A stretch of 64,000 nt of DNA from an uncultured Rothia sp. (GTDB taxonomy: Bacteria; Actinomycetota; Actinomycetes; Actinomycetales; Micrococcaceae): positions 124,001-188,000 of the forward strand of contig CAMIIP010000002.1 in assembly GCA_946222285.1 (NCBI GenBank), read 5' to 3'. The notes beneath the pieces were generated by a model. That model searched no databases and was not told the origin of the DNA. It saw only the letters and a program-made list of their open reading frames with translations. This document shows, in pieces, positions 55,169-63,457 of the stretch. The stretch's first letter is position 1. Each line of letters starts with the position of its first letter. The translations under genes and the position numbers were made by a program.

Positions 55169-55401
55169 ATCAATGGCAAGGCAGCCCCCACTTAGAACCT
55201 TTCGTCCAGCTCTCTGACACTTGAACTGACGACGGGATTCTAGGCATCAGCGCTCAATGCAGAGTATGCCCCACCTGGCGGATGTCGCGGTACACGGTGA
55301 ACTCGTTAGTGCATCTAGCTGATTGTGAAGACCTGGAAGAAAAAGCCACCATGCACGAGGCTTGGCACCTCAGCAAAACAGCTAAAAAGCCTAATTTTTA
55401 A
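55165..55401 (+). pseudogene. Small cysteine-rich phage gene with an in-frame TGA
   Basis: Starting from the ATG that overlaps the previous stop, the frame reads MNQWQGSPHLEPFVQLSDT, meets TGA at 55222-55224, and then continues uninterrupted in the same frame for 58 codons to TAA at 55399-55401. The downstream part has CRVC, a later C, and HEAWH, a zinc-site-like set. A TGG-to-TGA change would explain it (LSDTWTDDG). Only the first 19 residues would be made without readthrough. Confidence 0.7.
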
Positions 55402-55461
55402 TCAATTTTTCTACCTCTACCGGGCATTCCTTTGCCTAAAACAACTTTGAAAGGAGCCGAG

Positions 55462-55773
55462 ATGGCTCAGAAAACATGGGAAACAGTAGGTTTCTCGAAG
55501 CCTAACGATGGCATGGGCGGGGCGCGCGCTCTCGGCTCTTTTCATATTAGCTACCGCACCGGCGATAAGGAACAACGCAAAAACAGTATCGCTCGTGCAG
55601 CGCAGATTGTTTTGAACACCCCGTCTCCGTTGATGGTTGACCACAACGCACAGCAAGTTTTCAAGCATTGTGCTGGCTCTCTACTAGAGCATGTCGCTAC
55701 TTACGCAACGGAGCCTTACGACCCTCCCGCCTTAGAGATCGCTCCTGACCTTTTCGAGCAGGTGACAGCATGA
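55462..55773 (+). CDS. Hypothetical early phage protein
   Basis: A 103-residue protein, unrecognised, with ribosome site AAAGGAGCC ahead of the ATG at 55462; an upstream TTG at 55432 has none. It contains a mixed-charge region (SYRTGDKEQRKNSIARAAQI) and helices. ATGA overlap with the next gene. Confidence 0.72.
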   Translation: MAQKTWETVGFSKPNDGMGGARALGSFHISYRTGDKEQRKNSIARAAQIVLNTPSPLMVDHNAQQVFKHCAGSLLEHVATYATEPYDPPALEIAPDLFEQVTA

Positions 55774-55982
55774 GCCAGCTCAAAACATTCATGGACTCGT
55801 TGACTCCCATGGAGCGTCGCGTAGCTGTCGGTGTCCTCCTCGTTTTTATTGGTCTGGCCTTACTGGTCTGGAACCTCATGCTCGGATGCGACTTCGCCAA
55901 CGGACGCGCCCTGGGCGGGCTATATATCGGCTTCACTGGCGTCTACTACTTCGTCACCGGCATAGACAGGATGAACTCATGA
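55770..55982 (+). CDS. Small two-helix membrane protein
   Basis: A 70-residue protein with hydrophobic helices at about 18-38 and 46-63. Both ends overlap neighbours through ATGA junctions. Small membrane proteins in this position of early operons have no assigned function. Confidence 0.68.
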   Translation: MSQLKTFMDSLTPMERRVAVGVLLVFIGLALLVWNLMLGCDFANGRALGGLYIGFTGVYYFVTGIDRMNS

Positions 55983-56278
55983 ACGACCGACTCAACCGAC
56001 TACTCAACTTCCCTCGTGTGACTGAACCACGCTACTGGGAAAGCCACATTGATTTACCGCAGCTCAAATACGCACGCAACGTACTCAAACAGTCCAAAGA
56101 CGTGCAGAAGAAGGAACTAGCGGAGTACGCACGGGACATTCGAGCCGACCAGACCCAATACGTAAAGGTCATTGATGCCTATCTGAAATCGCATCAGCTG
56201 GGTAAAGAAGCCCGTCGGTCTGCTCGCACTCTCACTCATGAGCGGTCGGTATTCGGTCAGCGTTTCGGACGAAAATAA
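55979..56278 (+). CDS. Hypothetical basic early phage protein
   Basis: A 99-residue, strongly basic helical protein (RNVLKQSKDVQKKELAEYARD; RRSARTLTHERSVFGQRFGRK). It may bind nucleic acid, but no named domain is seen. ATGA overlap with the preceding membrane-protein gene fixes the start. Confidence 0.7.
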   Translation: MNDRLNRLLNFPRVTEPRYWESHIDLPQLKYARNVLKQSKDVQKKELAEYARDIRADQTQYVKVIDAYLKSHQLGKEARRSARTLTHERSVFGQRFGRK

Positions 56279-56342
56279 CCGGTTTCTCAGCCCCTCAATT
56301 TTTTGTTGAAAAACTCAATCTCTCAAGATTTTAGGAAAAACG

Positions 56343-56926
56343 ATGAATACCCAAAAAGCAATTCGCGTATCCCCAGAAGTCAAGGCACTTCTAGATCAGG
56401 CGAAGAGAGCTATCGTTGCCCGCGATGCAGCACTCGCGAAGGCTGAGAAAGAAAAAAGGAGCTACGCGACGAACGCGACAAACAGACCAGGCTCCTCTCG
56501 AATGCCAACGCTCAAATCAACAAACTCAAAGCTGATGCGACCAAACGCGATGACCAGGAGCAAACAAGGCTTGAAGAAGAGCAAGCTAAGAACGCTGAAC
56601 TTTTGAGCCGCTTACAGGAAGCATACGCGAAGAACAGTGCACTTATCGCTGAAGCCGTGAAAACCGAGCAAGACCTCACCGCCCAAGGCCTACTCAACGA
56701 ACAAATCCTGGCCCTCAAAGAAACCATCGCTCACCGCGACACTCGCGTAATCGAGCTAGAGAAAATGCTAGACGACATCCTCAAAAAGCAACCAGCAGAG
56801 GATGCCGTCATCTTCACCGGCAACCTACAACAAGTCACCGTACAAGGTGAGCCAATCCCCGTAGGAAAAGAAACCCTAGCTTCACTCACCGGAGCACGAC
56901 TGCAATTCGTGGTGGTAGCCCCATGA
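56343..56926 (+). pseudogene. Coiled-coil phage protein, frame split at an A6 run
   Basis: The first frame (from 56343) encodes MNTQKAIRVSPEVKALLDQAKRAIV and a coiled coil up to KAEKEK, then at the six adenines (56452-56457) drifts into a non-coiled, basic sequence ending at 56606. The -1 frame from the same point continues the heptad pattern (ELRDERDKQTRLLSNANAQ) into SRLQEAYAKNSALIAEAV and a beta-rich end at 56926. One added A gives an intact 194-residue protein. Either a one-base deletion or ribosomal slippage on the A run. Confidence 0.78.
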
Positions 56927-57132
56927 GCCTCTGGTTCTTAGCCGCCATCATCCCACCAATCCTCATCATCGGATTCACCCCAATAGCCCTAATCCTCACC
57001 CAACCACCCAAAGGACTAGAGCAAGAAAAACCGGCAATAGAAAAACCACGCGGCACATCTATCACCGACTGGATATTCCAAGACCAACCAGAAGAAAGAC
57101 CGAACACATGGCAGAAGCAAAAATTTGGATAG
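56923..57132 (+). CDS. Small single-helix membrane protein
   Basis: A 69-residue protein with one N-terminal hydrophobic helix (about 4-26) and a proline- and glutamate-rich cytosolic tail. Its ATG overlaps the preceding stop. Unrecognised. Confidence 0.62.
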   Translation: MSLWFLAAIIPPILIIGFTPIALILTQPPKGLEQEKPAIEKPRGTSITDWIFQDQPEERPNTWQKQKFG

Positions 57133-57386
57133 GAACCACCTTCCAAGACAACAAGTCCTACTACATCCGCTGCCACCGATGCACAGACCTCCGAGTATTC
57201 CCGGTCAAACACACCGCACTAAGCCACGTCATGGACACCGCTCGGGACCATCTCTTCCACGCTCACGGCGTCCAACACCAAAAACGTAAACCCCGCACCT
57301 TCGAACAAATCCTCAAAGACGCCCACACCAAACAACTCAACATCATCGCCCAACGAGAAAAGAAAGGAACACAACAATGCAAATAG
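57108..57386 (+). CDS. Small zinc-finger-like phage protein
   Basis: A 92-residue protein with CHRC near residue 22 and spaced histidines (H35, H40, H48, H51, H53 region), a plausible C2H2-like metal site, then a basic tail. It overlaps the preceding gene by 25 bases and the next by 10. Function unknown. Confidence 0.65.
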   Translation: MAEAKIWIGTTFQDNKSYYIRCHRCTDLRVFPVKHTALSHVMDTARDHLFHAHGVQHQKRKPRTFEQILKDAHTKQLNIIAQREKKGTQQCK

Positions 57387-58180
57387 AAATCTTCCAAGGA
57401 CACAACGTCCGCACCGAGATCGTAAATGACCGTCTAGCTTTCTGTGTGAAAGACACATGCGACATTCTCGGAGATGCAAATCCCACCAACGTCGCCAAGC
57501 GAGTTCGAGAAAGCTCCCTACACATTGTGGAGGTAGATACCGGTTACGGCATAAAGCCCATGAACTTTGTGGACGAACGTGGTCTTATCCGCATCTTGCA
57601 AACCTCCCGCTCACCCCTGGCAGAACCCTTCCAAGACTGGGCAGACGAACGAGTCGAACAGCTCATGCAAGGCAAAACCATCAACGCCGCCGGAACAATC
57701 CCCACCACCGACGACGCCATCATCGAACAAGCCTTCGGAATCCTCCAAAACCGCCTCAACCAAACACAACAAGCGCTCGCAGAGAAAACAGATTATATCG
57801 AGCGCACCACCGACCACGTCTCTTACGTCGAAACCTTCGTAGCAGGAGGCGACCTCATCAAATTTCGTACTCTTGCCGGACAAATCGACGTATCCGAGCA
57901 CGCAATCCGCGATGAGCTCCTCAAACGCGGCTGGATCTACAAGCAGACCTTTGAACGCTGGTCCAACAAATTGGGCAAGAAGGTCAAGGAATACCAGTGG
58001 AGCGCCTATGCGGATAAGAAAAAGTATTTCCGCCCGGTGAGCAACCACACCGCTCCCAGACTGAACGGCGAAGTTCGCCACACCCTAAAAATTACTCCGG
58101 CAGGAGCTGTAGAGATCGCGAAAATGTTCGGCCGTCTCAATCAGCTTGTTATTCCAGAAACCAAAGAGCTAGGAAGCTAA
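57377..58180 (+). CDS. Phage antirepressor (BRO-N and ANT domains)
   Basis: A 267-residue antirepressor. The N-terminal BRO domain (about 1-105) includes FCVKDTCDILGDANPTNVAKRV and FVDERGLIRILQTSRSP; a coiled linker follows; the C-terminal ANT/KilAC-type domain (about 150-255) includes IDVSEHAIRDELLKRGWIY. Such proteins interfere with phage repressors or regulate early genes. It is typical of temperate actinophage early operons. Confidence 0.88.
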   Translation: MQIEIFQGHNVRTEIVNDRLAFCVKDTCDILGDANPTNVAKRVRESSLHIVEVDTGYGIKPMNFVDERGLIRILQTSRSPLAEPFQDWADERVEQLMQGKTINAAGTIPTTDDAIIEQAFGILQNRLNQTQQALAEKTDYIERTTDHVSYVETFVAGGDLIKFRTLAGQIDVSEHAIRDELLKRGWIYKQTFERWSNKLGKKVKEYQWSAYADKKKYFRPVSNHTAPRLNGEVRHTLKITPAGAVEIAKMFGRLNQLVIPETKELGS

Positions 58181-58189
58181 GGAAAAATC

Positions 58190-58879
58190 ATGACTATTAC
58201 CCGTCGAACACTTGCTAAAGGCGCTGCATGGTCAGCCCCAGTAATCCTCGCATCAGCAACTATTCCAGCTTATGCCGCGTCAAAGGTGGAGTACAAGCCC
58301 ACTTACTCTATCGGTGCTTCGTATACTTATTCAGGTTCAGTGAATACTCTGAAGCTCGGCTCAAATACCCGCCGTAGCTTGCCTTTCCCTGACGGTCTAG
58401 GCGTGCGATACGAAACCGGCGCGAGCAAAACCTTAGAGGCTACTTTGACCGCTCTGAAGGTTGTTTATGCTTTCCCGAAAGGCTGGGTGACCGGACTCAA
58501 ACTGACTTCTGGCTCGTATTCTCAGCCTCAAAAAGTCGTAGGTGCCGCTTACGGTATTTCAGATCGGGACTACGACATTTTCGAAGTGGTCTTTGCCGCT
58601 CCCGCTAAGGGCATGACTCAGCCCTCTACGGTGGCAGAGCGTCAGGCTTTTCCAGGTACGGCTTTCACAATGGAAGCCACCAGCTTCGGGCGTGTTATCT
58701 CAGCACCTACTGTGCCCGCTTACATGGGCTACGTCGGCGCTTTCACCACCGCCGACGGCTTCAACACCTCGTTCAATTTCGTGAACTATATCCCGCTACA
58801 GGGCACTACCGCCCCACGCACCCTAGCCAAGACCGCAAGCACCGAAACTTTCACCGCCTCCGCCGTGAACTACGCATAG
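58190..58879 (+). CDS. Tat-signal exported protein encoded in the prophage
   Basis: A 229-residue protein with an evident twin-arginine signal: TRRTLAKGAAWSAPVILASA followed by a PAYAAS cleavage site near residue 30. The mature part is beta-rich, serine- and threonine-rich, with no cysteine and no sorting signal, so it would be secreted or surface-bound rather than anchored. Similar leaders (RRTLxKGAAWxAP) occur on surface proteins of Micrococcaceae. An exported protein in the middle of an early operon is unusual; a host-envelope or exclusion role is possible. Confidence 0.78.
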   Translation: MTITRRTLAKGAAWSAPVILASATIPAYAASKVEYKPTYSIGASYTYSGSVNTLKLGSNTRRSLPFPDGLGVRYETGASKTLEATLTALKVVYAFPKGWVTGLKLTSGSYSQPQKVVGAAYGISDRDYDIFEVVFAAPAKGMTQPSTVAERQAFPGTAFTMEATSFGRVISAPTVPAYMGYVGAFTTADGFNTSFNFVNYIPLQGTTAPRTLAKTASTETFTASAVNYA

Positions 58880-58889
58880 GAGAAAACAA

Positions 58890-59476
58890 ATGACAGAGAA
58901 AAACTACCCCGAAGAGCTCTACAAAATCATCAGCAACAGACCCCAGAGACTCTTAAAAGAAATATACCGAGAATCGTTAAAGAGTTAGAGCAAGCTTTCG
59001 ACCTCGGACGCGCCCAAGCTGCTGACCCGCTAGAGGGCTATAGTGACCTATCCACCGCCATCAAATCCGGGGAAAACATTGATTTTGAGAAGCTGGACGG
59101 GTGTCGGGTGCTCTTCATAAATGAATACAACGACCGCGTGGAGACCACTCATAAGAGAGATGTAGATATCCCGGCAGATACTCCCAGCGGCTGGGAATGC
59201 GCCTCTCACGACGCGTTTCCCAAGGCATGGCGAAGCCTTGGCGACTGGACTCTTTACATCAAGGGTGAAATCCCGGTCAAGCGAAAAACTGCCGATCATC
59301 TAGAGACAGGTGTTTATTTCAAAGGCACTCATAAGAACTCTCTCAAACCGGACGCTTTCATGATGAAAGGCGGAGGGGACTGGGTATTTTTCGCTGACGA
59401 TATGAACCTCAGTTCTTACCCCGGCAGGGACATGGGAAGTCTTGGAAGTTCTCGGAAAATTCGGGGAGACAAATAA
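58890..59476 (+). pseudogene. Phage protein gene with a one-base frameshift
   Basis: From the ATG at 58890, preceded by AGGAGAAAA, the frame encodes MTEKNYPEELYKIISNRP and stops at 58986-58988. The other frame, without a start of its own, carries a coherent sequence (TPETLKRNIPRIVKELEQAF, then DLGRAQAADPLEGYSDL) onward to the stop at 59474-59476. One added base near 58930-58950 joins them into 195 residues. The downstream part could alternatively start at the GTG at 59108. Unrecognised function. Confidence 0.68.
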
Positions 59477-59680
59477 ATGAGCAAACTAACTTGCCAGCGG
59501 GAGCATTTCAAAGGCAACCCCGAAAAGCCCTGCGAAAGAATCGCAGTCTCCTGGGCATACGACTACCAATACGGCGACAAAGGCGTGGAAAACCCTATTT
59601 ATCCCGTATGTGCCGAACACACGTACAAGAAAAGCGCAGTGCCACTTGGCCAGCACCCACCAAAGAAGGAAACCAAATGA
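59477..59680 (+). CDS. Small cysteine-containing phage protein
   Basis: A 67-residue protein with three cysteines and two histidines (LTCQREHF, PCERI, VCAEHTY), possibly metal-binding. It begins directly after the preceding stop and overlaps the next gene by ATGA. Unrecognised. Confidence 0.65.
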   Translation: MSKLTCQREHFKGNPEKPCERIAVSWAYDYQYGDKGVENPIYPVCAEHTYKKSAVPLGQHPPKKETK

Positions 59681-60102
59681 GCCTCTTTACGGAAACCCTC
59701 GAAGCCTACGGGGTAGACCTCAATAAAACTCCCGTAAATCCCGCAATTCGTATCCATAATAAAGGAGAACGAGAAGGGATTATCGTCGAGCAATTCATCA
59801 AAGACGATACCGGTGAATATGTTCTCTCAGGCGAAGAACTCGTCACGGGCTTCATATTCTTCCCTGAACCTAACAACGACTCAGGCAACAAAGAAACCAA
59901 AAACGAAGAAGAACCAGCAGACCCACCCCTGACACTCGAAGAAATCCGAGCTAACCCCCACCGTCCCATCAGCGCAAAAGACGGCAGAACCCTCAACCAC
60001 CTCGGCATAAGACTCGGACTCTCCATCGCCAAACCTTTTGCTGGCGAGCTCAGTGAGGAGGAGCTTTTTCAAGAGATTTACGGTCCGTGTCGCTGGAAGT
60101 AG
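59677..60102 (+). CDS. Hypothetical acidic phage protein
   Basis: A 141-residue acidic protein, unrecognised, with an internal low-complexity stretch (NDSGNKETKNEEEPADPP). The start is fixed by an ATGA overlap. The N-terminal part may form a beta domain. Confidence 0.68.
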   Translation: MSLFTETLEAYGVDLNKTPVNPAIRIHNKGEREGIIVEQFIKDDTGEYVLSGEELVTGFIFFPEPNNDSGNKETKNEEEPADPPLTLEEIRANPHRPISAKDGRTLNHLGIRLGLSIAKPFAGELSEEELFQEIYGPCRWK

Positions 60103-60155
60103 TAGCCAGATGATGAAAATTATTGTTCGTTTTAATCAATCGAGGAGTCCACCAG

Positions 60156-61268
60156 ATGTCTTGGCTTAAAGTCTCTGATGCTTTCACTATGCATCCTATG
60201 CTTTTGCAGGTTCTTGAGTTTGAAGAGCATGCTGATGATCGCATTGTGAATGAGATGGCGGGTTTTTTGACTCGTTGTGCTGCTTCTGCGGCGGCGTATG
60301 AGACTGACTATGTTATTGCTCAAGGCATGATTCAGACTGTTGCGGGGTCGTTTTCGCGTAACAAGGTATTAGTGGAGCTTGCTACCAAGATTGGTATCTT
60401 CACTGCGATGCGTGATCCTAAGGGGCGTCTGGTTTACAAGCTTATTGAGGAAGAAGATCTCTTCCATATGATTCTTAAAGCGGAAAGGGCATGGAAAAAC
60501 CGGCAAAAGCAAGATAATCGGAATCCTAAGCTGACTGTCCCTGTGCGGAAGCGTGATGGGGACGAGTGTCGTTGGTGTGGGAATATCGTCAACTGGAACG
60601 ATCGTAGAAGTGGCAGAGGTGGGACGTATGACCATCTCAATCCTGGCCAGGGCGCTGCTTCATCGGAAGAGATGGTTGTTTGTTGTTTCTCATGTAATGC
60701 TGAGCGTAGAGATGCTGTTGGTTGGGAAAAGACGTTGAGGCCAGTTCCTGAGGCTCCGTACTATTCCAGCCTTACCGTATCTTTCCTTGCTAAGTACAAC
60801 GTGCATGTAAAGCCTACGGATTCTCTTGAAATAGATATTGAAGAAGCACAGGCGAAGGATTCGTTGATTCCTGTGGTTGAGACTTCTGAATCGGTTGAGC
60901 GAGCTGCGGTCGAATCGGCTTCTGTTGAGACTAAACAACAGGCTCCAGAAGCTACGACTCCCAAAGCCACCGCTCCTGATTCAGCTCAGGCTCCCACACT
61001 GGACGAGACCTTTACCTGCAGCTTCGATGATTTAGACGGTGATCTAGCCGAAGCTCCCGAATGGGTACGTGATGAGGTCGAGACTAACCGCGTAGAGACT
61101 AAAAAACTGGCTCCGTGGTTTCAGGCTCCCTCAAAAAAGAAACCCACAAAAGAGCATCTGGCAGGTTCCGGCAGGTTCCGGCAGATATCCACAGTGACAG
61201 ACCTGGATTTGTCGGGTCGGGACGGGAAAGAACAGTACTTACTCAAAAGAGAACTCTCCTACCTCTGA
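60156..61268 (+). CDS. HNH-containing phage replication-region protein
   Basis: A 370-residue protein. The N-terminal 110 residues (SWLKVSDAFTMHPMLLQVLE) look like a helical domain found in actinophage replication proteins. The middle carries an HNH-type zinc site: CRWC near residue 140, YDHLNPG, and CCFSCNAERRD. The C-terminal third is low-complexity and ends in a charged motif. ATG at 60156 follows GAGGAG. Its 3' end contains tandem GCAGGTTCCG repeats and a DnaA-box-like site. Confidence 0.75.
   Translation: MSWLKVSDAFTMHPMLLQVLEFEEHADDRIVNEMAGFLTRCAASAAAYETDYVIAQGMIQTVAGSFSRNKVLVELATKIGIFTAMRDPKGRLVYKLIEEEDLFHMILKAERAWKNRQKQDNRNPKLTVPVRKRDGDECRWCGNIVNWNDRRSGRGGTYDHLNPGQGAASSEEMVVCCFSCNAERRDAVGWEKTLRPVPEAPYYSSLTVSFLAKYNVHVKPTDSLEIDIEEAQAKDSLIPVVETSESVERAAVESASVETKQQAPEATTPKATAPDSAQAPTLDETFTCSFDDLDGDLAEAPEWVRDEVETNRVETKKLAPWFQAPSKKKPTKEHLAGSGRFRQISTVTDLDLSGRDGKEQYLLKRELSYL
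61161..61193 (+). repeat. Tandem 10-base repeat and DnaA-box-like site
   Basis: GCAGGTTCCG occurs twice in tandem (61161-61180) followed by GCAG and then ATATCCACA (61185-61193), one mismatch from the DnaA box TTATCCACA. Located inside the 3' end of a replication-region gene, it could be part of a phage origin. Only weak evidence. Confidence 0.4.
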
Positions 61269-61327
61269 AAAACATTCAACTGGAAAACCTAAGAGAAGAA
61301 GAGGAAGAAGAGGAAAAGGAAAGAAGA

Positions 61328-61729
61328 ATGACTAAACCTCTCAATGGAGTGTTGCCTCCTAACTGGAAGATGACTCGTCAAGGGCTGATGTTGCGTGAGC
61401 TTAATCAGATGAGTGAGAAAGAGTTTCAGGACATGGTGATTGGTGCTGCCCGGTCTCTGGATTCTGAGGTCCTGATCTATCACACCTATGATTCGCGCCG
61501 GTCTGAACCTGGCTACCCTGATCTGCATTTGGTGAGCGCCCGGTTTGGGATATCTATCTTCCGGGAGTTGAAGACGGTGAAGGGACGAGTTTCTGAACCT
61601 CAGAAGAAGTGGTTACAGAGAATGAGCGGCGTCGGTTTGGATGCTGCGGTGTGGCGTCCTGAGGATTGGGCTTCTGGTCGGATTATGGCTGAGATTCAAG
61701 GAAAGAAATGGAGTACTGGTAATGCCTGA
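61328..61729 (+). CDS. VRR-NUC domain nuclease
   Basis: A 133-residue single-domain protein of the VRR-NUC/PD-(D/E)XK group. Key residues are in SEPGYPDLHLV (catalytic D) and FRELKTVKGRVSEPQKKWL (E-x-K). Such phage nucleases are thought to resolve branched DNA. The ATG at 61328 is chosen because the longer frame from 61115 overlaps the preceding gene by about 150 bases. It follows AAAGGAAAG. Confidence 0.85.
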   Translation: MTKPLNGVLPPNWKMTRQGLMLRELNQMSEKEFQDMVIGAARSLDSEVLIYHTYDSRRSEPGYPDLHLVSARFGISIFRELKTVKGRVSEPQKKWLQRMSGVGLDAAVWRPEDWASGRIMAEIQGKKWSTGNA

Positions 61730-62423
61730 GCATATTGATGCGTCGGATTGTAAATGTTGGGGATGTATTCAAGAATGGGAAATCCGGTCGCGTGCTCGTG
61801 ATGCGCTTTCTCAGTTGGTGCGTCCTATTCAGCGGTTTGAGTATGTGGAGTTCGGTGAGAAGGTCCCAGAAGAGTTTCCTTTGATTGAGCAGTTGCGTTC
61901 GGCTGCAGAGATTAAAGGTTCGGAGGGTTCGTCTGCTAGTGCTGAGAGGTCTGGTGTTCCTCTGGACTTGATGGCTGTGCAACTACTATCTGATGTGACT
62001 GAGCAGTTGCATGATGATGCGGTTCTCTTGCTGGCTCGCTCTGTTCATTCGAACCCTGATCCTATTGCTGATGGGGAAGCTCTATTGGGCAAGGTTCTTT
62101 CTCTGGATGTGGAATGTATCGAGCACCGTTCTGAGGTATGGCGTGATTGGACTATTCGTATTCGTGAGTATCTTGCGCCTACCCGGCGTACACCTTTGCA
62201 AGGTCGGTGTCATAATCCTGAGTGTATGAGTTCGGGGCGTATTAGCTTCGATGAAGAGGGCGGGCAGATTACTGATTCTGCTCTCTATGCTGTGTGGTCA
62301 GATGAGAAGGTTGATCATGTGGAGTGTATCTGTTGCCAAACGTTGTGGCCTCGGCATGAGATATGGAAGGTAGCCCAGGCTCTTGATACGGAAGTATTTA
62401 AAAGATTCTTGCAATCAGCCTGA
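61722..62423 (+). CDS. Hypothetical phage protein with zinc-ribbon-like ends
   Basis: A 233-residue protein with cysteine pairs near both ends: CKCWGC near residue 8, and CHNPEC with CICC near residues 165 and 205. The middle is helical. It overlaps the VRR-NUC gene by eight bases. Unrecognised; a DNA-binding or late-regulator role is possible by position just ahead of a terminator and the packaging genes. Confidence 0.72.
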   Translation: MPEHIDASDCKCWGCIQEWEIRSRARDALSQLVRPIQRFEYVEFGEKVPEEFPLIEQLRSAAEIKGSEGSSASAERSGVPLDLMAVQLLSDVTEQLHDDAVLLLARSVHSNPDPIADGEALLGKVLSLDVECIEHRSEVWRDWTIRIREYLAPTRRTPLQGRCHNPECMSSGRISFDEEGGQITDSALYAVWSDEKVDHVECICCQTLWPRHEIWKVAQALDTEVFKRFLQSA

Positions 62424-62483
62424 TGTTGCTGTTATGCTAACAGTGCTGTGGTTATCTGTACCCAAATGCAGGTAGCTACTGAG

Positions 62484-62518
62484 AGAGTCTCAATCAAATG
62501 GTTGGGGCTCTTTCTATT
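62484..62518 (+). terminator. Terminator of the early operon
   Basis: A 10-base stem with two G-U pairs (62484-62493 and 62502-62511) is followed by TTCTATTTA. It separates the early genes from the packaging module. Confidence 0.65.
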
Positions 62519-62676
62519 TAAAAATCATTTACTTATTCAAGTGGTTAGTCAGGTCTTCACGAATTACTTATTGGCTCTGACTTACTTTGGAGGGTGACGG
62601 ATGATTGGCAGGCACACGTAAGCGGATTGGGCTCGTATGTCTGCCTCTTGGTTTTACATATCGGGAGGTCATTCTC

Positions 62677-62997
62677 TTGGCAACATCCCGAACAGGTACT
62701 GCTCGTTGGAAGACGCTAGTCACGAAGGCAATCGCTGAAGCATTCGCCAATCAACAGTTCATTTGCCCTCTATGTGGGGTGTTTCTTGACTATTCGAGGT
62801 CTAAGCAACCCAATTCGCCTGAAGTTGATCATATTGTGCCTTATGCCAGTGGTGGTGAAGACACCTTGGAGAACACTAGGGTAATTTGCCGGCGTTGTAA
62901 TCAAAGCCTAGGTGGGAAGCTCGGGAGAGCTAAACAGCTCAAACCGGTAGTAAAACGGGTTGAATCGAAACGGGCATCCACTAGTTTTGACTGGTAA
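62677..62997 (+). CDS. HNH endonuclease of the packaging module
   Basis: A 106-residue HNH nuclease: CPLC near residue 29, the EVDHIVPYASGGEDTLEN active site and CRRCNQ. HNH proteins next to the terminase genes assist DNA cleavage in packaging. The TTG at 62677 has GGGAGG nine bases upstream; the longer frame from 62605 has no such site. Confidence 0.87.
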   Translation: MATSRTGTARWKTLVTKAIAEAFANQQFICPLCGVFLDYSRSKQPNSPEVDHIVPYASGGEDTLENTRVICRRCNQSLGGKLGRAKQLKPVVKRVESKRASTSFDW

Positions 62998-63151
62998 TCC
63001 TGAATGGGGTGGGGGGAGTGCCCCTCCCCGGTTCCGTGGTTCGTCCCCCACTGGTATAGCGATATATTTTCGGCAAATTCCACAGTTGGCTAGGGGTTCA
63101 AATATTTTTCCACACATGTTTTTGTAATTTAGTTTCGCTGAGGTGGTGTTC

Positions 63152-63457
63152 ATGGCTGGCAAGAAGCCGTTAGAGCCGGTTGATATGGACTCTGAGCCTG
63201 TAGGTGGCTCAGTGACTGAGGCGGCGGAGAAAGGCACTCGGCTTGATAGTCTCAAAGCGCTTCGCCGGGTTATCACCCGGCACATTGATTCTGACCGGAC
63301 TTTAGCGCGTGACCTTGCTGCACTATCCCGCCAATACATTTCTGTATCGAAAGAAATTGAAGAGCTAGAAGCATTGGAGCAGCAGTATTCTGATGAGGCG
63401 GTGGGTGTAGACGATGGCGCCATCGAAGATGCACCCTTCCGAGCGGAAGATATCTAG
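63152..63457 (+). CDS. Terminase small subunit
   Basis: A 101-residue helical, acidic protein between the HNH gene and large terminase. The helical core (SLKALRRVITRHIDSDRTLARDLAALSRQYISVSKEIEELEAL) fits actinophage small terminases. The ATG at 63152 follows GAGGTGG. It overlaps the large-terminase gene by 44 bases. Confidence 0.75.
   Translation: MAGKKPLEPVDMDSEPVGGSVTEAAEKGTRLDSLKALRRVITRHIDSDRTLARDLAALSRQYISVSKEIEELEALEQQYSDEAVGVDDGAIEDAPFRAEDI

Noticed and set aside
55886..55978. Longer start for the basic 99-residue protein
   Set aside because: The extension lies in a shadow frame of the membrane-protein gene, and the ATGA overlap at 55979 is the standard junction here.
61115..61327. 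Upstream extension of the VRR-NUC frame
   Set aside because: It overlaps the HNH gene by about 150 bases and encodes a low-complexity EEEEEEEKERR run; the ATG at 61328 has a proper ribosome site.
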